DNA of 64,000 bases from Antricoccus suffuscus. GTDB lineage: Bacteria > Actinomycetota > Actinomycetes > Mycobacteriales > Antricoccaceae. The DNA lies in the NCBI RefSeq assembly GCF_003003235.1, contig NZ_PVUE01000002.1, positions 1 through 64,000 of the forward strand, read 5' to 3'. The notes below the pieces were generated by a model, which saw only the letters and a program-made list of their open reading frames with translations, was not told the origin of the DNA and ran no database searches. Of the stretch, positions 51,015 to 61,016 are shown piece after piece. The first letter of the stretch is position 1. Each line of letters begins with the position of its first letter. Position numbers and translations under genes: made by a program.

Positions 51015-54000
51015 CTAGGCGAGTGCGCGATCGAGCAGGTCAGCCTGCTCGATCTCGTGGACCTTATGCGAGCCGACCGCCGGGCTGGCCGATGCGGGCC
51101 GAGACACTCCGACGAGAGCGGGGGTACCGGCCGGGAGCTCTCCTGGCAGGTGCATCGCCATGAACGACCACGCGCCCATGTTGGCCGGTTCCTCCTGGAC
51201 CCAGCGCAGTTCTTTGAGGTTGCTGTACTTCGCGAGCTCGTCGGCGATCTGCGCCGACGGCAGGGGATAGAGCTGCTCGACGCGGACGACGGCGACATCG
51301 TCGCGGCCGGCCTTTTCCTTGGCGGAGATCAGGTCGTAGTTGACCTTGCCGCTAGCGAGCAAGACCCGAGTGACCTTCTGCGGATCGACGTCCGGATCGC
51401 CGATTACAGGCTGGAAACCGCCTTCGGTGAAGTCCTTCACCTCGGACGTGGCGAACTTCGCGCGAAGCAGCGACTTCGGCGTGAACAGCACCATCGGGCG
51501 ATGAATGTTGTCCAGCGCGTGCCGGCGCAGTACATGGAAATGGTTGGCCGGGGTCGAGCAGTTGGCGATGGTCATATTGTCCTCGGCGCACATCGCCATG
51601 AATCGCTCGATGCGTGCGCTGGAGTGGTCCGGTCCCTGACCCTCGTGTCCGTGCGGCAGCATGAGAACGACGCCAGAGCGCTGTCCCCACTTCGCCTCGC
51701 CGGAGCTGATGTATTCGTCGATGACCGACTGCGCCCCGTTGGCGAAGTCGCCGAACTGCGCCTCCCACACCACCAGTGCCTCACTGTTTTCGACCGAATA
51801 GCCGTATTCGAAGCCCATCGCGGCGTACTCCGACAGCAGCGAATCGAAGATCCAGAACCGCGCCTGACCGTGGCCCAGATGCAGCAGCGGGGTGTATTCC
51901 TCGCCGTCATTGCGGTCGATGAGCACCGCGTGCCGCTGCACGAACGTGCCGCGGCGAGTGTCCTGGCCGGCCATCCGGACCGGGACCCCGTCGAGCAGCA
52001 GAGAACCCAGGGCGAGCGTTTCGCCCATGCCCCAGTCGATCCCGCCGTCGATCGCCATCTTCTGGCGACGTTCGATGAGCTTCTTGAGCTTGGGATGGAC
52101 GGTGAAGCCGTCTGGCTGGTTGACATGCGCATCGCCGATGATGCGCATGGTCTCTTCGGTCGTCGCGGTCTGCACAGACGTCGATTCCTGGCTCGCGCGC
52201 GGCACCGGCTGGCCGGTTGGGGCTTTGGACCCGCGGGTCTCGATGAAGACCTGTTCGAGTTTCTTCTGGTAGTCCTGTAGCGCTTCTTGCGCGTCATCGA
52301 GGGTGATGTCACCACGTCCGATGAGGGCTTCGGTGTAGAGCTTGCGGACCGAGCGCTTCGCGTCGATGATGTCGTACATCTCCGGCTGGGTCATCGACGG
52401 GTCGTCGCCTTCGTTGTGACCGCGGCGGCGGTAGCACACCATATCGATCACCACGTCCTTCTTGAACGCCTGACGGTATTCGACGGCGAGACGTGCAACT
52501 CGTACGCAGGCCTCTGGATCGTCGCCGTTGACATGGAAGATAGGCGCGCTGACCATCCGGGCTACGTCGGTGCAGTAGAGACTTGAGCGCGCGGCGGCGG
52601 GGGAGGTGGTGAACCCGACCTGGTTGTTGACCACGACGTGCACGGTGCCGCCGGTACGGTAGCCGCGCAGCTGCGAGAGGTTGAGCGTCTCGGCAACGAC
52701 GCCCTGCCCCGCGAACGCGGAGTCACCGTGCATCAGGAACGGCAGCACCGTGAACCCGGACTCGCCCTTGTTGATCTTGTCCTGCTTGGCTCGCACGATG
52801 CCTTCGAGAACCGGGTCGACGGTCTCCAGGTGCGAAGGGTTGGAGGTCAGTGACACCGTCGTCGAGTGTCCAGTCACCGGGTGGGTGAACTGGCCGCTCG
52901 CGCCGAGGTGGTACTTGACGTCACCGGAGCCGTGCGCGGAGGTGGGGTCGATGTTGCCCTCGAACTCGCGGAAGATCTGTCCATAAGACTTGCCGACCAC
53001 ATTGGCCAGCACGTTGAGGCGGCCACGGTGCGGCATGCCGATCGCGACCTCATCGAGCTCGTGCTCGGCAGCGCGCTGCAAAATCGCATCGAGTAGCGGG
53101 ATGACCGTCTCGCCGCCCTCAAGCGAGAACCGCTTCTGGCCGACGTACTTGGTGTGCAAGAACGTCTCGAACGCCTCGGCCGCGTTGAGCTGGCTGAGGA
53201 TGTGCTTCTGCCACTCGATGGGGAACTTCTCGTTGACCCCTTCGATCCGCTCCTGAATCCAGGCGCGCTCCTCGGGATCGGTGATGTGCATGTATTCCAC
53301 GCCGACCGTGCGACAGTAGGCATCGCGCAGTACGCCGAGGATGTCGCGCAACTTCATCACGCTGTTGCCGGCGAAGCCGCCGACCGGGAACTCGCGGTCG
53401 AGGTCCCAGAGCGTCAGGCCGTGTGTGATCACGTCGAGGTCGGGGTGAGTGCGCTGCTTGTAGTTGAGCGGATCGGTGTCGGCCATGAGGTGGCCTTTGG
53501 TGCGATAGGCATCGATGAGTTCGATGATCCGCGCGCCCTTGTCGATTTGCCGACCATGGCTGACGGTGCGGTCAGCGAGCCAGCGTACCGGCTCATAAGG
53601 AATCCGCAGCGACTTGAAGATCTCGTCGTAGAACTCGTCACCGCCGAGCAGTAGCTCGTGGATCCGGCGCAGGAAGTCACCGGAGTAGGCGCCCTGGATG
53701 ATGCGGTGGTCGTACGTCGAGGTCAGGGTCATGGTCTTGCTGACCGCGAGCTCGGTCAGCGTCGCCTCGCTCATCCCCTCGAACTCCGCGGGGTAGGCCA
53801 TCGCGCCGACGCCGACGATAGTGCCCTGGCCGCTCATCAGGCGCGGTACGGAGTGGTTTGTCCCGACGGTGCCCGGGTTGGTCAAGCTGATCGTCGTACC
53901 GGCGTAGTCGTCCATGGTCAGTTTGTTGTTGCGAGCCCGTCGCACGATGTCCTCGTACGCCGCGAGAAACTGGCCGAACTCCATCGACTCGCAGGCCTTG

Positions 54001-54788
54001 ATCGACGCGACGACCAGGGTGCGGCTGCCGTCCGGCTTGGCCAAGTCGATCGCCAGCCCGAGGTTGGTGTGCTCGGGTCGGACCAACGTCGGCTTGCCGT
54101 CGGTCTCCTTGAAACTGTTGTTCATGTCCGGGAACTCGTGCAGCGCCTTGACGATCGCGAAACCGATCAGGTGGGTAAATGACACCTTGCCACCGCGGGC
54201 TCGCCGTAGATGGTTGTTGATGACGATGCGGTTGTCCGCCAACAGCTTGGCCGGGACCGCGCGAACGCTGGTCGCGGTAGGCAGGTGGAGCGACGCTTCC
54301 ATGTTGGCGACGATCGCCTTGGCAGCACCCCGAATCGGGCTGACAACCGAGTCGTCGGACTGCGCCGCCGTTTTAGGTGCAGCCTTGGGGGTCGCGCTGG
54401 CCGACTCCTTCACTGGTGCCGAAGTGGCAGCTTTGGACTGCGCCGCCGCGGGCTTGGGCGCATTCGCGGTGCTTTTCTTCTGCGCGGACTGCTCGGGTGA
54501 GGACGCCTCGGCAGGCTTGCTGGCGACGGGTGCCGAATCAGACTTCGACGGTGCAGAGGCCGCGGCCGCCGGTGCGCTGGCCGGCTTGTTGTTGGCCTGC
54601 CCGGCGTCGCCGTTGCCGGCGTGCGGCGCGTCGGGCTTGTAGTCGGCGAAGAACTCGTGCCATGCCGGGTCGACTGATTTAGGGGCTTCTAAATATCGTT
54701 GGTACATCTCCTCCACTAGCCATTCGTTGGCGCCGAAATCGGCGCCGCTGTGTGAGGGGCCAGTGGATGAATCCTGCTGTGTCGACAC
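51015..54788 (-). CDS. kgd: Multifunctional 2-oxoglutarate decarboxylase/dehydrogenase (Kgd)
   Basis: A 1257-residue actinobacterial E1o-E2 fusion. Order: a short N-terminal segment ([18 protein letters not shown]), a low-complexity Ala/Pro/Ser linker (about 50-145), an E2-like succinyltransferase domain (about 150-385, with [16 protein letters not shown] near 360) lacking a lipoyl domain, and the thiamine-diphosphate E1 domain, including [15 protein letters not shown] near 585 and [13 protein letters not shown] near 670. It supplies succinyl-CoA or succinic semialdehyde and carboligation products. Usual regulation is through GarA, not encoded here. The DUF6104 gene follows at once. Confidence 0.95.
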   Translation of the reverse strand: MSTQQDSSTGPSHSGADFGANEWLVEEMYQRYLEAPKSVDPAWHEFFADYKPDAPHAGNGDAGQANNKPASAPAAAASAPSKSDSAPVASKPAEASSPEQSAQKKSTANAPKPAAAQSKAATSAPVKESASATPKAAPKTAAQSDDSVVSPIRGAAKAIVANMEASLHLPTATSVRAVPAKLLADNRIVINNHLRRARGGKVSFTHLIGFAIVKALHEFPDMNNSFKETDGKPTLVRPEHTNLGLAIDLAKPDGSRTLVVASIKACESMEFGQFLAAYEDIVRRARNNKLTMDDYAGTTISLTNPGTVGTNHSVPRLMSGQGTIVGVGAMAYPAEFEGMSEATLTELAVSKTMTLTSTYDHRIIQGAYSGDFLRRIHELLLGGDEFYDEIFKSLRIPYEPVRWLADRTVSHGRQIDKGARIIELIDAYRTKGHLMADTDPLNYKQRTHPDLDVITHGLTLWDLDREFPVGGFAGNSVMKLRDILGVLRDAYCRTVGVEYMHITDPEERAWIQERIEGVNEKFPIEWQKHILSQLNAAEAFETFLHTKYVGQKRFSLEGGETVIPLLDAILQRAAEHELDEVAIGMPHRGRLNVLANVVGKSYGQIFREFEGNIDPTSAHGSGDVKYHLGASGQFTHPVTGHSTTVSLTSNPSHLETVDPVLEGIVRAKQDKINKGESGFTVLPFLMHGDSAFAGQGVVAETLNLSQLRGYRTGGTVHVVVNNQVGFTTSPAAARSSLYCTDVARMVSAPIFHVNGDDPEACVRVARLAVEYRQAFKKDVVIDMVCYRRRGHNEGDDPSMTQPEMYDIIDAKRSVRKLYTEALIGRGDITLDDAQEALQDYQKKLEQVFIETRGSKAPTGQPVPRASQESTSVQTATTEETMRIIGDAHVNQPDGFTVHPKLKKLIERRQKMAIDGGIDWGMGETLALGSLLLDGVPVRMAGQDTRRGTFVQRHAVLIDRNDGEEYTPLLHLGHGQARFWIFDSLLSEYAAMGFEYGYSVENSEALVVWEAQFGDFANGAQSVIDEYISSGEAKWGQRSGVVLMLPHGHEGQGPDHSSARIERFMAMCAEDNMTIANCSTPANHFHVLRRHALDNIHRPMVLFTPKSLLRAKFATSEVKDFTEGGFQPVIGDPDVDPQKVTRVLLASGKVNYDLISAKEKAGRDDVAVVRVEQLYPLPSAQIADELAKYSNLKELRWVQEEPANMGAWSFMAMHLPGELPAGTPALVGVSRPASASPAVGSHKVHEIEQADLLDRALA

Positions 54789-54922
54789 GGTGGTCAGATC
54801 GCCTTCTCATGGTCGATGTGGGTTACGAGATCTTGCCCACAAACTGTCGCGGACAATACCCTTCAGGCTACGCCAATTCGTAACGTGATTAAACCTACAT
54901 AGCAATGGTGTGCGCCACCGAA

Positions 54923-55699
54923 TCAGCTAACTTCTCGGCGCGTCGACACAAAGAGCGCGATGATCGCGAAGACGATGCCGTACGCGGCCAGCAAGATGCC
55001 GCCCTGCACTGGAGTCAGCAGGTGAATAACAGCGCCCGGACGGTCGGCGTAGGTATAGAGCGCGGACGACGCGCCGCCGGGTAGAAGCCGGTAGATGTCC
55101 CGTGTAGCAGGGATTCCGGCCAAGATGTTCTCAATGACGAACATGTAGGCGAGGAGTCCCACGACCGCGCCGATCTGGTTGCGGACCAATGCGCCGAACC
55201 CAACGCCGACGATGCCATAGAGCGCGGCGGCGATCGCCGCGCCGACCAGAATTTTCCAGTTGTTGCCGGCCAGGGTGAACGACCCACCGGCACCGTTGAT
55301 CCAAAGGGCGGACAGCGCGATGACAAACACCGCTGCGATCGCCGCGTAGACGACGCCGAGTCCGAGATACGTGATGAGCTTGGCGACGATGACCTTCCAG
55401 CGCGCCGGAGTCGTCAGGAATGTCGGCGTCGCGGTGCGGTGGCGGTACTCCTGAGTGATGCCGATGACGCCGAGGATCGCGATGAAGATTGTGGCGCTGG
55501 ATGGACCGCTCAGCACGAGCTCTTGGATTTGGGGAGCGGTGATCTTCGGCAGCGGAGCCTGTCCATTGCCGGCATCCCGGCCAGCAAAGGACAGCGTGAT
55601 GACGACCGGGACCAATGAGAACAGCACGGTCCCGATCAGGAGCAAGAGCCAGGTCTTGGTGGAGAAGAACTTACGCAGTTCAGCCTTGATCAGTCGCAT
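54923..55699 (-). CDS. ABC-2-type transporter permease
   Basis: A 258-residue permease with six predicted helices (about 18-38, 62-82, 105-130, 145-165, 172-190 and 230-250) and the N-terminal LIKAELRKFFSTKTWLLLL common to these bacterial ABC-2 subunits. It should form an exporter with the ATPase encoded immediately upstream. The ATG at 55699 overlaps the ATPase TGA by one base (TGATG); a GTG at 55702 is possible. The substrate (lipid, drug or peptide) is not deducible. Confidence 0.88.
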   Translation of the reverse strand: MRLIKAELRKFFSTKTWLLLLIGTVLFSLVPVVITLSFAGRDAGNGQAPLPKITAPQIQELVLSGPSSATIFIAILGVIGITQEYRHRTATPTFLTTPARWKVIVAKLITYLGLGVVYAAIAAVFVIALSALWINGAGGSFTLAGNNWKILVGAAIAAALYGIVGVGFGALVRNQIGAVVGLLAYMFVIENILAGIPATRDIYRLLPGGASSALYTYADRPGAVIHLLTPVQGGILLAAYGIVFAIIALFVSTRREVS

Positions 55700-56721
55700 C
55701 ACGCCACACCACCCTGGCTGCTAGAAGGGTTCTGGTCGCTCGCAGCGTGCCTGGGGTTGGTCGGGCTGCCATCCGGTGCGGCCGTGCCATCGGTCTGGTC
55801 AGTGCCCGAGTAGTCGCCCTGTCCTTCCGTGAGCTGGAAATACATGAACTCCAAGTCCTTGGTGTCCTCGCGTAGTTCGTGGAGCACGGTGCGAGTCGCG
55901 AACGCGACTTCGCCGATCTCTGCGATGGGCGCATTGAGTACGCGCAATCCCTCGCCGTGAGCCTGTACGTCGTACCCGGAGCTTCTGAGCTCAGCTTGCA
56001 GGGCGCTCAGGTCGGGACCGCGCACGAGGGCCGCCTTTTCCAACGACCCGGCTAGCTCAGCGATCGTGCCGGCCCGCACGAGCTTGCCCTTCGCGATGAT
56101 GACGACTCTGTCGACCGTCTGCTCGACCTCCTGAAGCAGATGGCTGGAGATCAGGATCGTGCGGCCCTCGGATGCCAGGTGACGCAAGAACCGGCGCAGC
56201 CATTGGATGCCTTCAGGGTCGAGGCCGTTCGCCGGCTCGTCGAGGACGAGGACCTTCGGATCTCCCAGCAAGGCGGTAGCGAGCCCGAGGCGCTGACGCA
56301 TACCGAGTGAGTAGCCACCGGCCTTGCGTCGCGCCGCCTTCGTGAGTCCGACCAGGTCAAGCACCTCGTCGGCGCGCTTGTCGTCGATGCCCGCCGCGGC
56401 GGCGTAGACACGCAGATGGTTACGTCCGCTGCGCGCCGGGTGGAATGTCGTGTCCAGCACGGCGCCGACCGTCTTGATCGGCGCGTTGAGGTGGCTGTAG
56501 GGCACGCTGTTGATGGTGGCGGTCCCTTTGGTCGGCTCGGACAGTCCCAGCACCATCCGCAGCGAGGTGCTCTTGCCGGCGCCGTTGGGCCCGAGAAAGC
56601 CGGTGATGGATCCGGGCTCCACGCTGAAGCTCAAGTCGTCGACCGCACGAAGTTGTCCGTAGGTCTTAGTCAGTCCACTGACCACGATTCGTCCGGAACC
56701 GTCGTCCGTCATTTGGGGCAT
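55699..56721 (-). CDS. ABC transporter ATP-binding protein
   Basis: A 340-residue ABC ATPase. Walker A is GPNGAGKS near 41-48, signature YSLGMRQRLGLATALL near 133, Walker B KVLVLDEPANGLDPEG near 153 and the H-loop SSHLLQEVE near 187. The C-terminal extension (about 215-340) has an accessory beta domain and a Gly/Asp/Ser-rich tail. It pairs with the downstream permease, as in export or bacitracin-type systems. The ATG at 56721 has GAAAGG upstream. Confidence 0.92.
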   Translation of the reverse strand: MPQMTDDGSGRIVVSGLTKTYGQLRAVDDLSFSVEPGSITGFLGPNGAGKSTSLRMVLGLSEPTKGTATINSVPYSHLNAPIKTVGAVLDTTFHPARSGRNHLRVYAAAAGIDDKRADEVLDLVGLTKAARRKAGGYSLGMRQRLGLATALLGDPKVLVLDEPANGLDPEGIQWLRRFLRHLASEGRTILISSHLLQEVEQTVDRVVIIAKGKLVRAGTIAELAGSLEKAALVRGPDLSALQAELRSSGYDVQAHGEGLRVLNAPIAEIGEVAFATRTVLHELREDTKDLEFMYFQLTEGQGDYSGTDQTDGTAAPDGSPTNPRHAASDQNPSSSQGGVA

Positions 56722-56753
56722 GGGAACCTTTCGATCGATACTCGAAACAACAC

Positions 56754-58331
56754 TCACCAATCTACGGTGATCTGCAGGTCTTGCAGTATTTGCCGCGCTG
56801 CGTTGTGACCGGCCGCACCGATCACTGACCCGCTCGGGAAGCATCCGGCGGACGCCGCATAGACACCCGGTAGGTCGAGGGCGTAGGCCAGCCGGTCGTC
56901 GAAGGAGACCGTCGGGTTGACGTGGTGGATGTTGCCGTGGGTGATGCCGAAATGGGACTCGATATCGGTCGGCGTGAGGACCTGCGCCTCGACCAGCAGG
57001 TCGCGAATGTCCGGCGCGTAGCGCTCGGTCAAGTCAAGGATCCGCTCGACGTACGCCGGACCCTCGGTGGCCCAGTCCGAACCCGCCGGCATATGCGGCA
57101 CTCCCTGCACGAATAGCGCGCTGGAGTGACGGCCGGCTTCGTCACGCAGGGACGGGTCGAGGGTCGAGTGCAAATACCACTCCAACGGCGGGGTGGGTGC
57201 GAGGCTTCCTGCCGCGGCGCCATCGAAACAGGCGCGAAGCGTCTCGAGAATTGAGCCATCGTGTTCGGGCATCAAATGCACCGTCGTACCGTGCTGGCCG
57301 TGGCGGTCGGCGAGAGCAGAAAACGTCGGCAGCCCGGACAGGGCAAGATTGATCTTCAGGGTTTGACCTGCCGAGATCTTGGCCCACTCCGACACCTGGG
57401 TGCTCAGCGCGGGCGGGCAGTCGTCGCCGAGCAGCCCGGGGATCCGGAAGGCATCGCAACCGGCGACCACCACCTTTGCGTTGAGGTGCCGACCGCTGTC
57501 AAGTAGTACGCCGTTCGCCGCGCCGTCCTCCACAAGGATCCGCTCGACGCGCTGGCCGGTGACAATGCGGGCGCCGGCGTGCCGGGCCGTGCGGGCGAGG
57601 GCAGCGGTGACCGAACCCATCCCTCCGATAGCGACCATCCAGGTGCCGCCGGCACCCGGGAGCCGGCACATGTTGTGCACGAGGAAGTTGTGCCCGCTTC
57701 CCGGCGTCCACGGTGATCCGGTCAGGCCTGGCATCCCGTCGGTGACGGCATACATGGCCAGCACATCCTCTGTCGCGAACTCGAACTTGCTGAGGTAGTC
57801 CACGACGTTGCCGCGCACGAGATCGACGAACGCTTCGCGAAGCGTCGGGCGGACAAAATGCTCAGCGGTGTCCTCGACGCTTTGAACCGGCTGCAGCCAC
57901 GCCGGGCCGACGTCGCTCACGATGTCGCCGATCTCTGTGGCGAGTGCCTCTGCGGCGCGGGCATCCCGCGTGGTGAAGAACTGCGCGAACTGTCGGCGTG
58001 ACTCGGTCTGGTCGCTGCCGAGCAGCAGATGACGACCGTCCAGGGTCGGCATGAAGTAGTGCGGGTCGCGCCGAGTCAGCTCAAGGTCGCGGCCGGGGAC
58101 GATATCTAGCAGGACCAGCAGTTCGGGCGGGAACGGTCCGAACAAGTAGGCACCGGTGGACGCGGCAAGGCGCGGCGCCTGCGCGAACGGGTACTCGGTG
58201 CGACATGCTCCGCCGAGGACGTCGTCCCGCTCGATGACGGTGACCGTCAAGCCGGCGCGGGCGAGGAGGGCGGCCGCGACCAGTGCGTTGTGACCGGCGC
58301 CGATGATCGCGACGTCGCACGCGGACGTCAT
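56754..58331 (-). CDS. Phytoene-desaturase-like FAD oxidoreductase
   Basis: A 525-residue flavoprotein of the amine-oxidase/phytoene-dehydrogenase clan, closest to the PYROXD2-like group. The N-terminal nucleotide motif DVAIIGAGHNALVAAALLARAG and VIERDDVLGGACRTE are clear, and the C-terminal LPGVYAASAGCFPSGSVIGAAGHNAA closes the FAD site. No carotenoid genes are near, so another substrate is likely. The ATG at 58331 is used; the frame runs to 58406 into the next gene's end. It is downstream of a BDH-like gene with a 55-base gap. Confidence 0.87.
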   Translation of the reverse strand: MTSACDVAIIGAGHNALVAAALLARAGLTVTVIERDDVLGGACRTEYPFAQAPRLAASTGAYLFGPFPPELLVLLDIVPGRDLELTRRDPHYFMPTLDGRHLLLGSDQTESRRQFAQFFTTRDARAAEALATEIGDIVSDVGPAWLQPVQSVEDTAEHFVRPTLREAFVDLVRGNVVDYLSKFEFATEDVLAMYAVTDGMPGLTGSPWTPGSGHNFLVHNMCRLPGAGGTWMVAIGGMGSVTAALARTARHAGARIVTGQRVERILVEDGAANGVLLDSGRHLNAKVVVAGCDAFRIPGLLGDDCPPALSTQVSEWAKISAGQTLKINLALSGLPTFSALADRHGQHGTTVHLMPEHDGSILETLRACFDGAAAGSLAPTPPLEWYLHSTLDPSLRDEAGRHSSALFVQGVPHMPAGSDWATEGPAYVERILDLTERYAPDIRDLLVEAQVLTPTDIESHFGITHGNIHHVNPTVSFDDRLAYALDLPGVYAASAGCFPSGSVIGAAGHNAARQILQDLQITVDW

Positions 58332-58386
58332 ACGACGTGGTCGTTCTTGCCGCCGGGGCGTACGACGTTGTGGGATTGGTGGGGGA

Positions 58387-59151
58387 TCAATGCGCCGTCC
58401 ATCCACCGTCTATTGGTAGCGACGCGCCGGTGATAAACGTTCCGGCCGGTCCGCACAGGTAGGCAACGAGCTCGGCCACTTCTTCGGGCTCGATGAGCCG
58501 TTTGATAGCGGCTCGTTGGAGCATGACCTGCGAGACAACCTGCTCCGCATCGAGGTTGTTGGCCTTGGCCTGGTCGGCGATCTGGCCCTCCACAAGCGCG
58601 GTGCGGACGTACGCCGGGTTGATGCAGTTGGACGTGACGCCGTGCTCGGCGCCCTCTAGCGCGGTGACTTTGGAAAGACCTTCGAGACCGTGTTTCGCTG
58701 TCACATATGCACTTTTGAACGGCGAGGCGCGTAGCCCGTGAATGGACGAGATATTGACGACCCGGCCAAACTTGTTTTCGTACATGTGCGGCAGTGCCCG
58801 TCGTACCAGCCGGAACGGTGCCTCCAACATGACCGTGAGGATCAAGTGGAACTTGTCGACGGGGAACTCATGGATCGGTGCGACAACCTGTAAGCCGGCG
58901 TTGTTGACCAGGATGTCGATACGCGGATCGAGACGGTCGATCGAGTCCAGGTCTGAGAGGTCGCAGCTCATCGGTGCGCCGCCGATTTCATCCGCGACCT
59001 GGGTGGCCGTGTCCACGTTGAGGTCCAGCACCGTGACATGCGCGCCGGCGGCCGCGAGCCGTATTGCCGTGGCCTTGCCGATTCCCGCGCCCGCACCTGT
59101 GACGAGTGCGCGTCGCCCCTGCAGATCGAGCGCTCCGCTGTTGGTTTCCAT
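58387..59151 (-). CDS. 3-hydroxybutyrate dehydrogenase (SDR)
   Basis: A 254-residue SDR with ALVTGAGAGIGKATAIRL at the N-terminus, NNAGLQ near 86, NISSIHG near 133 and the catalytic YVTAKHG near 149. INPAYVRTALVEGQIADQAK is highly characteristic of D-3-hydroxybutyrate dehydrogenases of PHB/ketone-body metabolism. It interconverts 3-hydroxybutyrate and acetoacetate with NAD. The ATG at 59151 is preferred to a long upstream frame. It probably shares a transcript with the FAD gene. Confidence 0.92.
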   Translation of the reverse strand: METNSGALDLQGRRALVTGAGAGIGKATAIRLAAAGAHVTVLDLNVDTATQVADEIGGAPMSCDLSDLDSIDRLDPRIDILVNNAGLQVVAPIHEFPVDKFHLILTVMLEAPFRLVRRALPHMYENKFGRVVNISSIHGLRASPFKSAYVTAKHGLEGLSKVTALEGAEHGVTSNCINPAYVRTALVEGQIADQAKANNLDAEQVVSQVMLQRAAIKRLIEPEEVAELVAYLCGPAGTFITGASLPIDGGWTAH

Positions 59152-59294
59152 GCGGACACGGTAGCCGCCGGCGGCGGGCAATGGCATAGGATTTCGTGGC
59201 CGATGAGCAGAATCTCGCGTGTGTCCGGGCTCGGCTGCCCGGGCTCGTATGCCCGGGTTCGACTGTCCAGGATCGGCGGAAAGGCGCAACACAG

Positions 59295-59657
59295 GTGGTT
59301 GACTGGCTGCGGTACGCCTTGATGGCCGGCGGTGTACTCGTCGCGATCTCGGCATATTTCGGATGGCGCTCGAATACGGCACCCGGGCGAATATGCCTGC
59401 TCCTCAGCGTCGCTACCGAGGCGTTAGTCCTCGCCCAGACCGTTGTAGTCGCGGTCAAGCTGGCAACCGGGCGTCACGTCGCTGAGCCGGCAACAATCAT
59501 CGGTTATTTGAGCACCCTGGTAATTCTGCTGCCGGCCGCGTGGTGGTGGTCCAGACTCGAACAATCCAAGTGGGGCGCGGTAGTTGTTGTAGTCGCTGGG
59601 CTGGTGGTTGCTGTCTTGACGGCGCGGCTGCAACAACTGTGGGTGGCGCCGGCATGA
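59295..59657 (+). CDS. Small integral membrane protein
   Basis: A 120-residue protein with four predicted helices (about 5-22, 32-52, 66-83 and 93-112), the last ending QLWVAPA. I do not recognise the family. The GTG at 59295 follows GGAAAGG; the frame is open to a GTG at 59196, but the added residues are not membrane-like. The stop overlaps the ATG of the next membrane gene (ATGA), so the two are coupled. Confidence 0.6.
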   Translation: MVDWLRYALMAGGVLVAISAYFGWRSNTAPGRICLLLSVATEALVLAQTVVVAVKLATGRHVAEPATIIGYLSTLVILLPAAWWWSRLEQSKWGAVVVVVAGLVVAVLTARLQQLWVAPA

Positions 59658-60124
59658 CTCAGTCACCGCCCAGCGACTCGTCCGACGGCGAGTCCGCGTC
59701 CGGCGGTCCGAACGGTGGAGCGCCCGGCGGAGCGCCCGACCGCACGTCCGGCCCCGGTCGCGTCCTCGTCGCCGTCTACGCGATCTTCGCGGTTGCCGCA
59801 ACTGCGCGTGCCAGCGTGCAGCTCACGACCCAGTTTCACGAGGCGCCGCTCGCGTACTTGCTGTCGGCCTTCGCCGCCGCTGTCTACATCGTCGCGACGG
59901 TTTCGTTGGCGCGTAAGGGAATCGGGGGCTGGAAGGTCGCGCGGATTGCGTGCCTCACGGAACTGGTCGGCGTGCTCGTGATAGGTACGGCGAGCCTGGC
60001 GTTCTCGGCCGACTTCCCGAGGGCCACCGTCTGGTCGTGGTACGGCGCCGGCTACGGATTTGTGCCACTGGTGCTCCCTGTCCTTGGCCTGCTGTGGTTG
60101 AAGAGGACGCGGCCTGGTAGATAG
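59654..60124 (+). CDS. Small integral membrane protein, coupled to its neighbour
   Basis: A 156-residue protein with a Ser/Gly/Asp-rich cytosolic N-terminus (about 1-35) and four predicted helices (about 36-55, 66-85, 95-115 and 130-150). Family unrecognised. It is translationally coupled to the preceding membrane protein and ends five bases before the crotonase start. The pair probably forms one complex; function unknown. Confidence 0.68.
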   Translation: MTQSPPSDSSDGESASGGPNGGAPGGAPDRTSGPGRVLVAVYAIFAVAATARASVQLTTQFHEAPLAYLLSAFAAAVYIVATVSLARKGIGGWKVARIACLTELVGVLVIGTASLAFSADFPRATVWSWYGAGYGFVPLVLPVLGLLWLKRTRPGR

Positions 60125-60129
60125 GTCCC

Positions 60130-61008
60130 ATGACAAATTCCGACAGTTCTAACGAGCTCACAAACGTCACCTACGAAGTCGCCGACCGTGTCGCCACGAT
60201 CACCTTGAATCGGCCCGACCGAGGCAATGTCTACAACTGGGACATGGCCGAAGAAACGATCAAGGCGCTTGACCTGGCTGACGAGGACGACGATGTGCGC
60301 GCCGTGATCGTCACCGGCGCCGGCAAGTATTTCTGCGTAGGTATGGACATCGACGCCTTCGGTGACCTCGGTGAGACGGATCGCGCGCAGATCGGCGGAT
60401 ACACCCGGGACGGCGGTGGCATGGTCGCGTTGCGAATCCTGTCCCTATATAAGCCGGTGATCATGGCGATCAACGGTTCCGCGGCCGGCATCGGCATGAC
60501 GATGACGCTCGGCGCCGACGTGCGAATCGCCACCGAAGATGGGAAGTTCGCCTTCCCGTTCACGCGTCGTACGATCGTCCCCGAAGCGTGCTCGTCATGG
60601 ATTTTGCCGCGAATCGTGGGCATCACGCAGGCGCTCGAATGGATTTCTACCGGTCGTACTTTCCGCGCAGCAGAGGGTAAAGAGGGCGGGCTGTTCAGCT
60701 ACGTCGTACCGACCGACCAGGTTTTGCCGAAGGCTCGCGAGATTGCCAAGGAGATCGTGGACAACACCTCGCCGGTATCGGTCGCGGCGTCCCGCCAAAT
60801 GCTGTGGCGCGCGCTCGGGTTCAGCTCGCCCTGGGACGGGCATCGGCAGGAGTCTGAGGGTGTTCAGCGTCTCGTCGGCGGACCGGATGGGCTCGAAGGA
60901 GCGCAGGCGTTCAAGGAGAAGCGGCAGCCCGTGTTCACCTCGACAATCAAGAACGACTACCCATTTGCATGGGATCGGTGGCCCGAAGCGCCGAACGACT
61001 TGTCGTAG
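60130..61008 (+). CDS. Enoyl-CoA hydratase/isomerase family protein
   Basis: A 292-residue crotonase, longer than the usual 260. The oxyanion-hole parts are AGKYFCVGMDIDAFGD near 66-80 and NGSAAGIGMTMTLGAD near 118-133. RRTIVPEACSSWILPRIVG and ALEWISTGRTF each carry a Glu that could serve catalysis. The C-terminal FTSTIKNDYPFAWDRWPEAP is a group-specific extension seen in alicyclic/aromatic CoA-type crotonases. It starts five bases after the membrane protein gene. Confidence 0.9.
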   Translation: MTNSDSSNELTNVTYEVADRVATITLNRPDRGNVYNWDMAEETIKALDLADEDDDVRAVIVTGAGKYFCVGMDIDAFGDLGETDRAQIGGYTRDGGGMVALRILSLYKPVIMAINGSAAGIGMTMTLGADVRIATEDGKFAFPFTRRTIVPEACSSWILPRIVGITQALEWISTGRTFRAAEGKEGGLFSYVVPTDQVLPKAREIAKEIVDNTSPVSVAASRQMLWRALGFSSPWDGHRQESEGVQRLVGGPDGLEGAQAFKEKRQPVFTSTIKNDYPFAWDRWPEAPNDLS

Positions 61009-61016
61009 GTCCGTCG

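Noticed and set aside
51057-52280. A 407-residue plus-strand frame opposite kgd
   Set aside because: Antisense shadow of the E1 domain; composition is arginine/histidine-rich without a domain.
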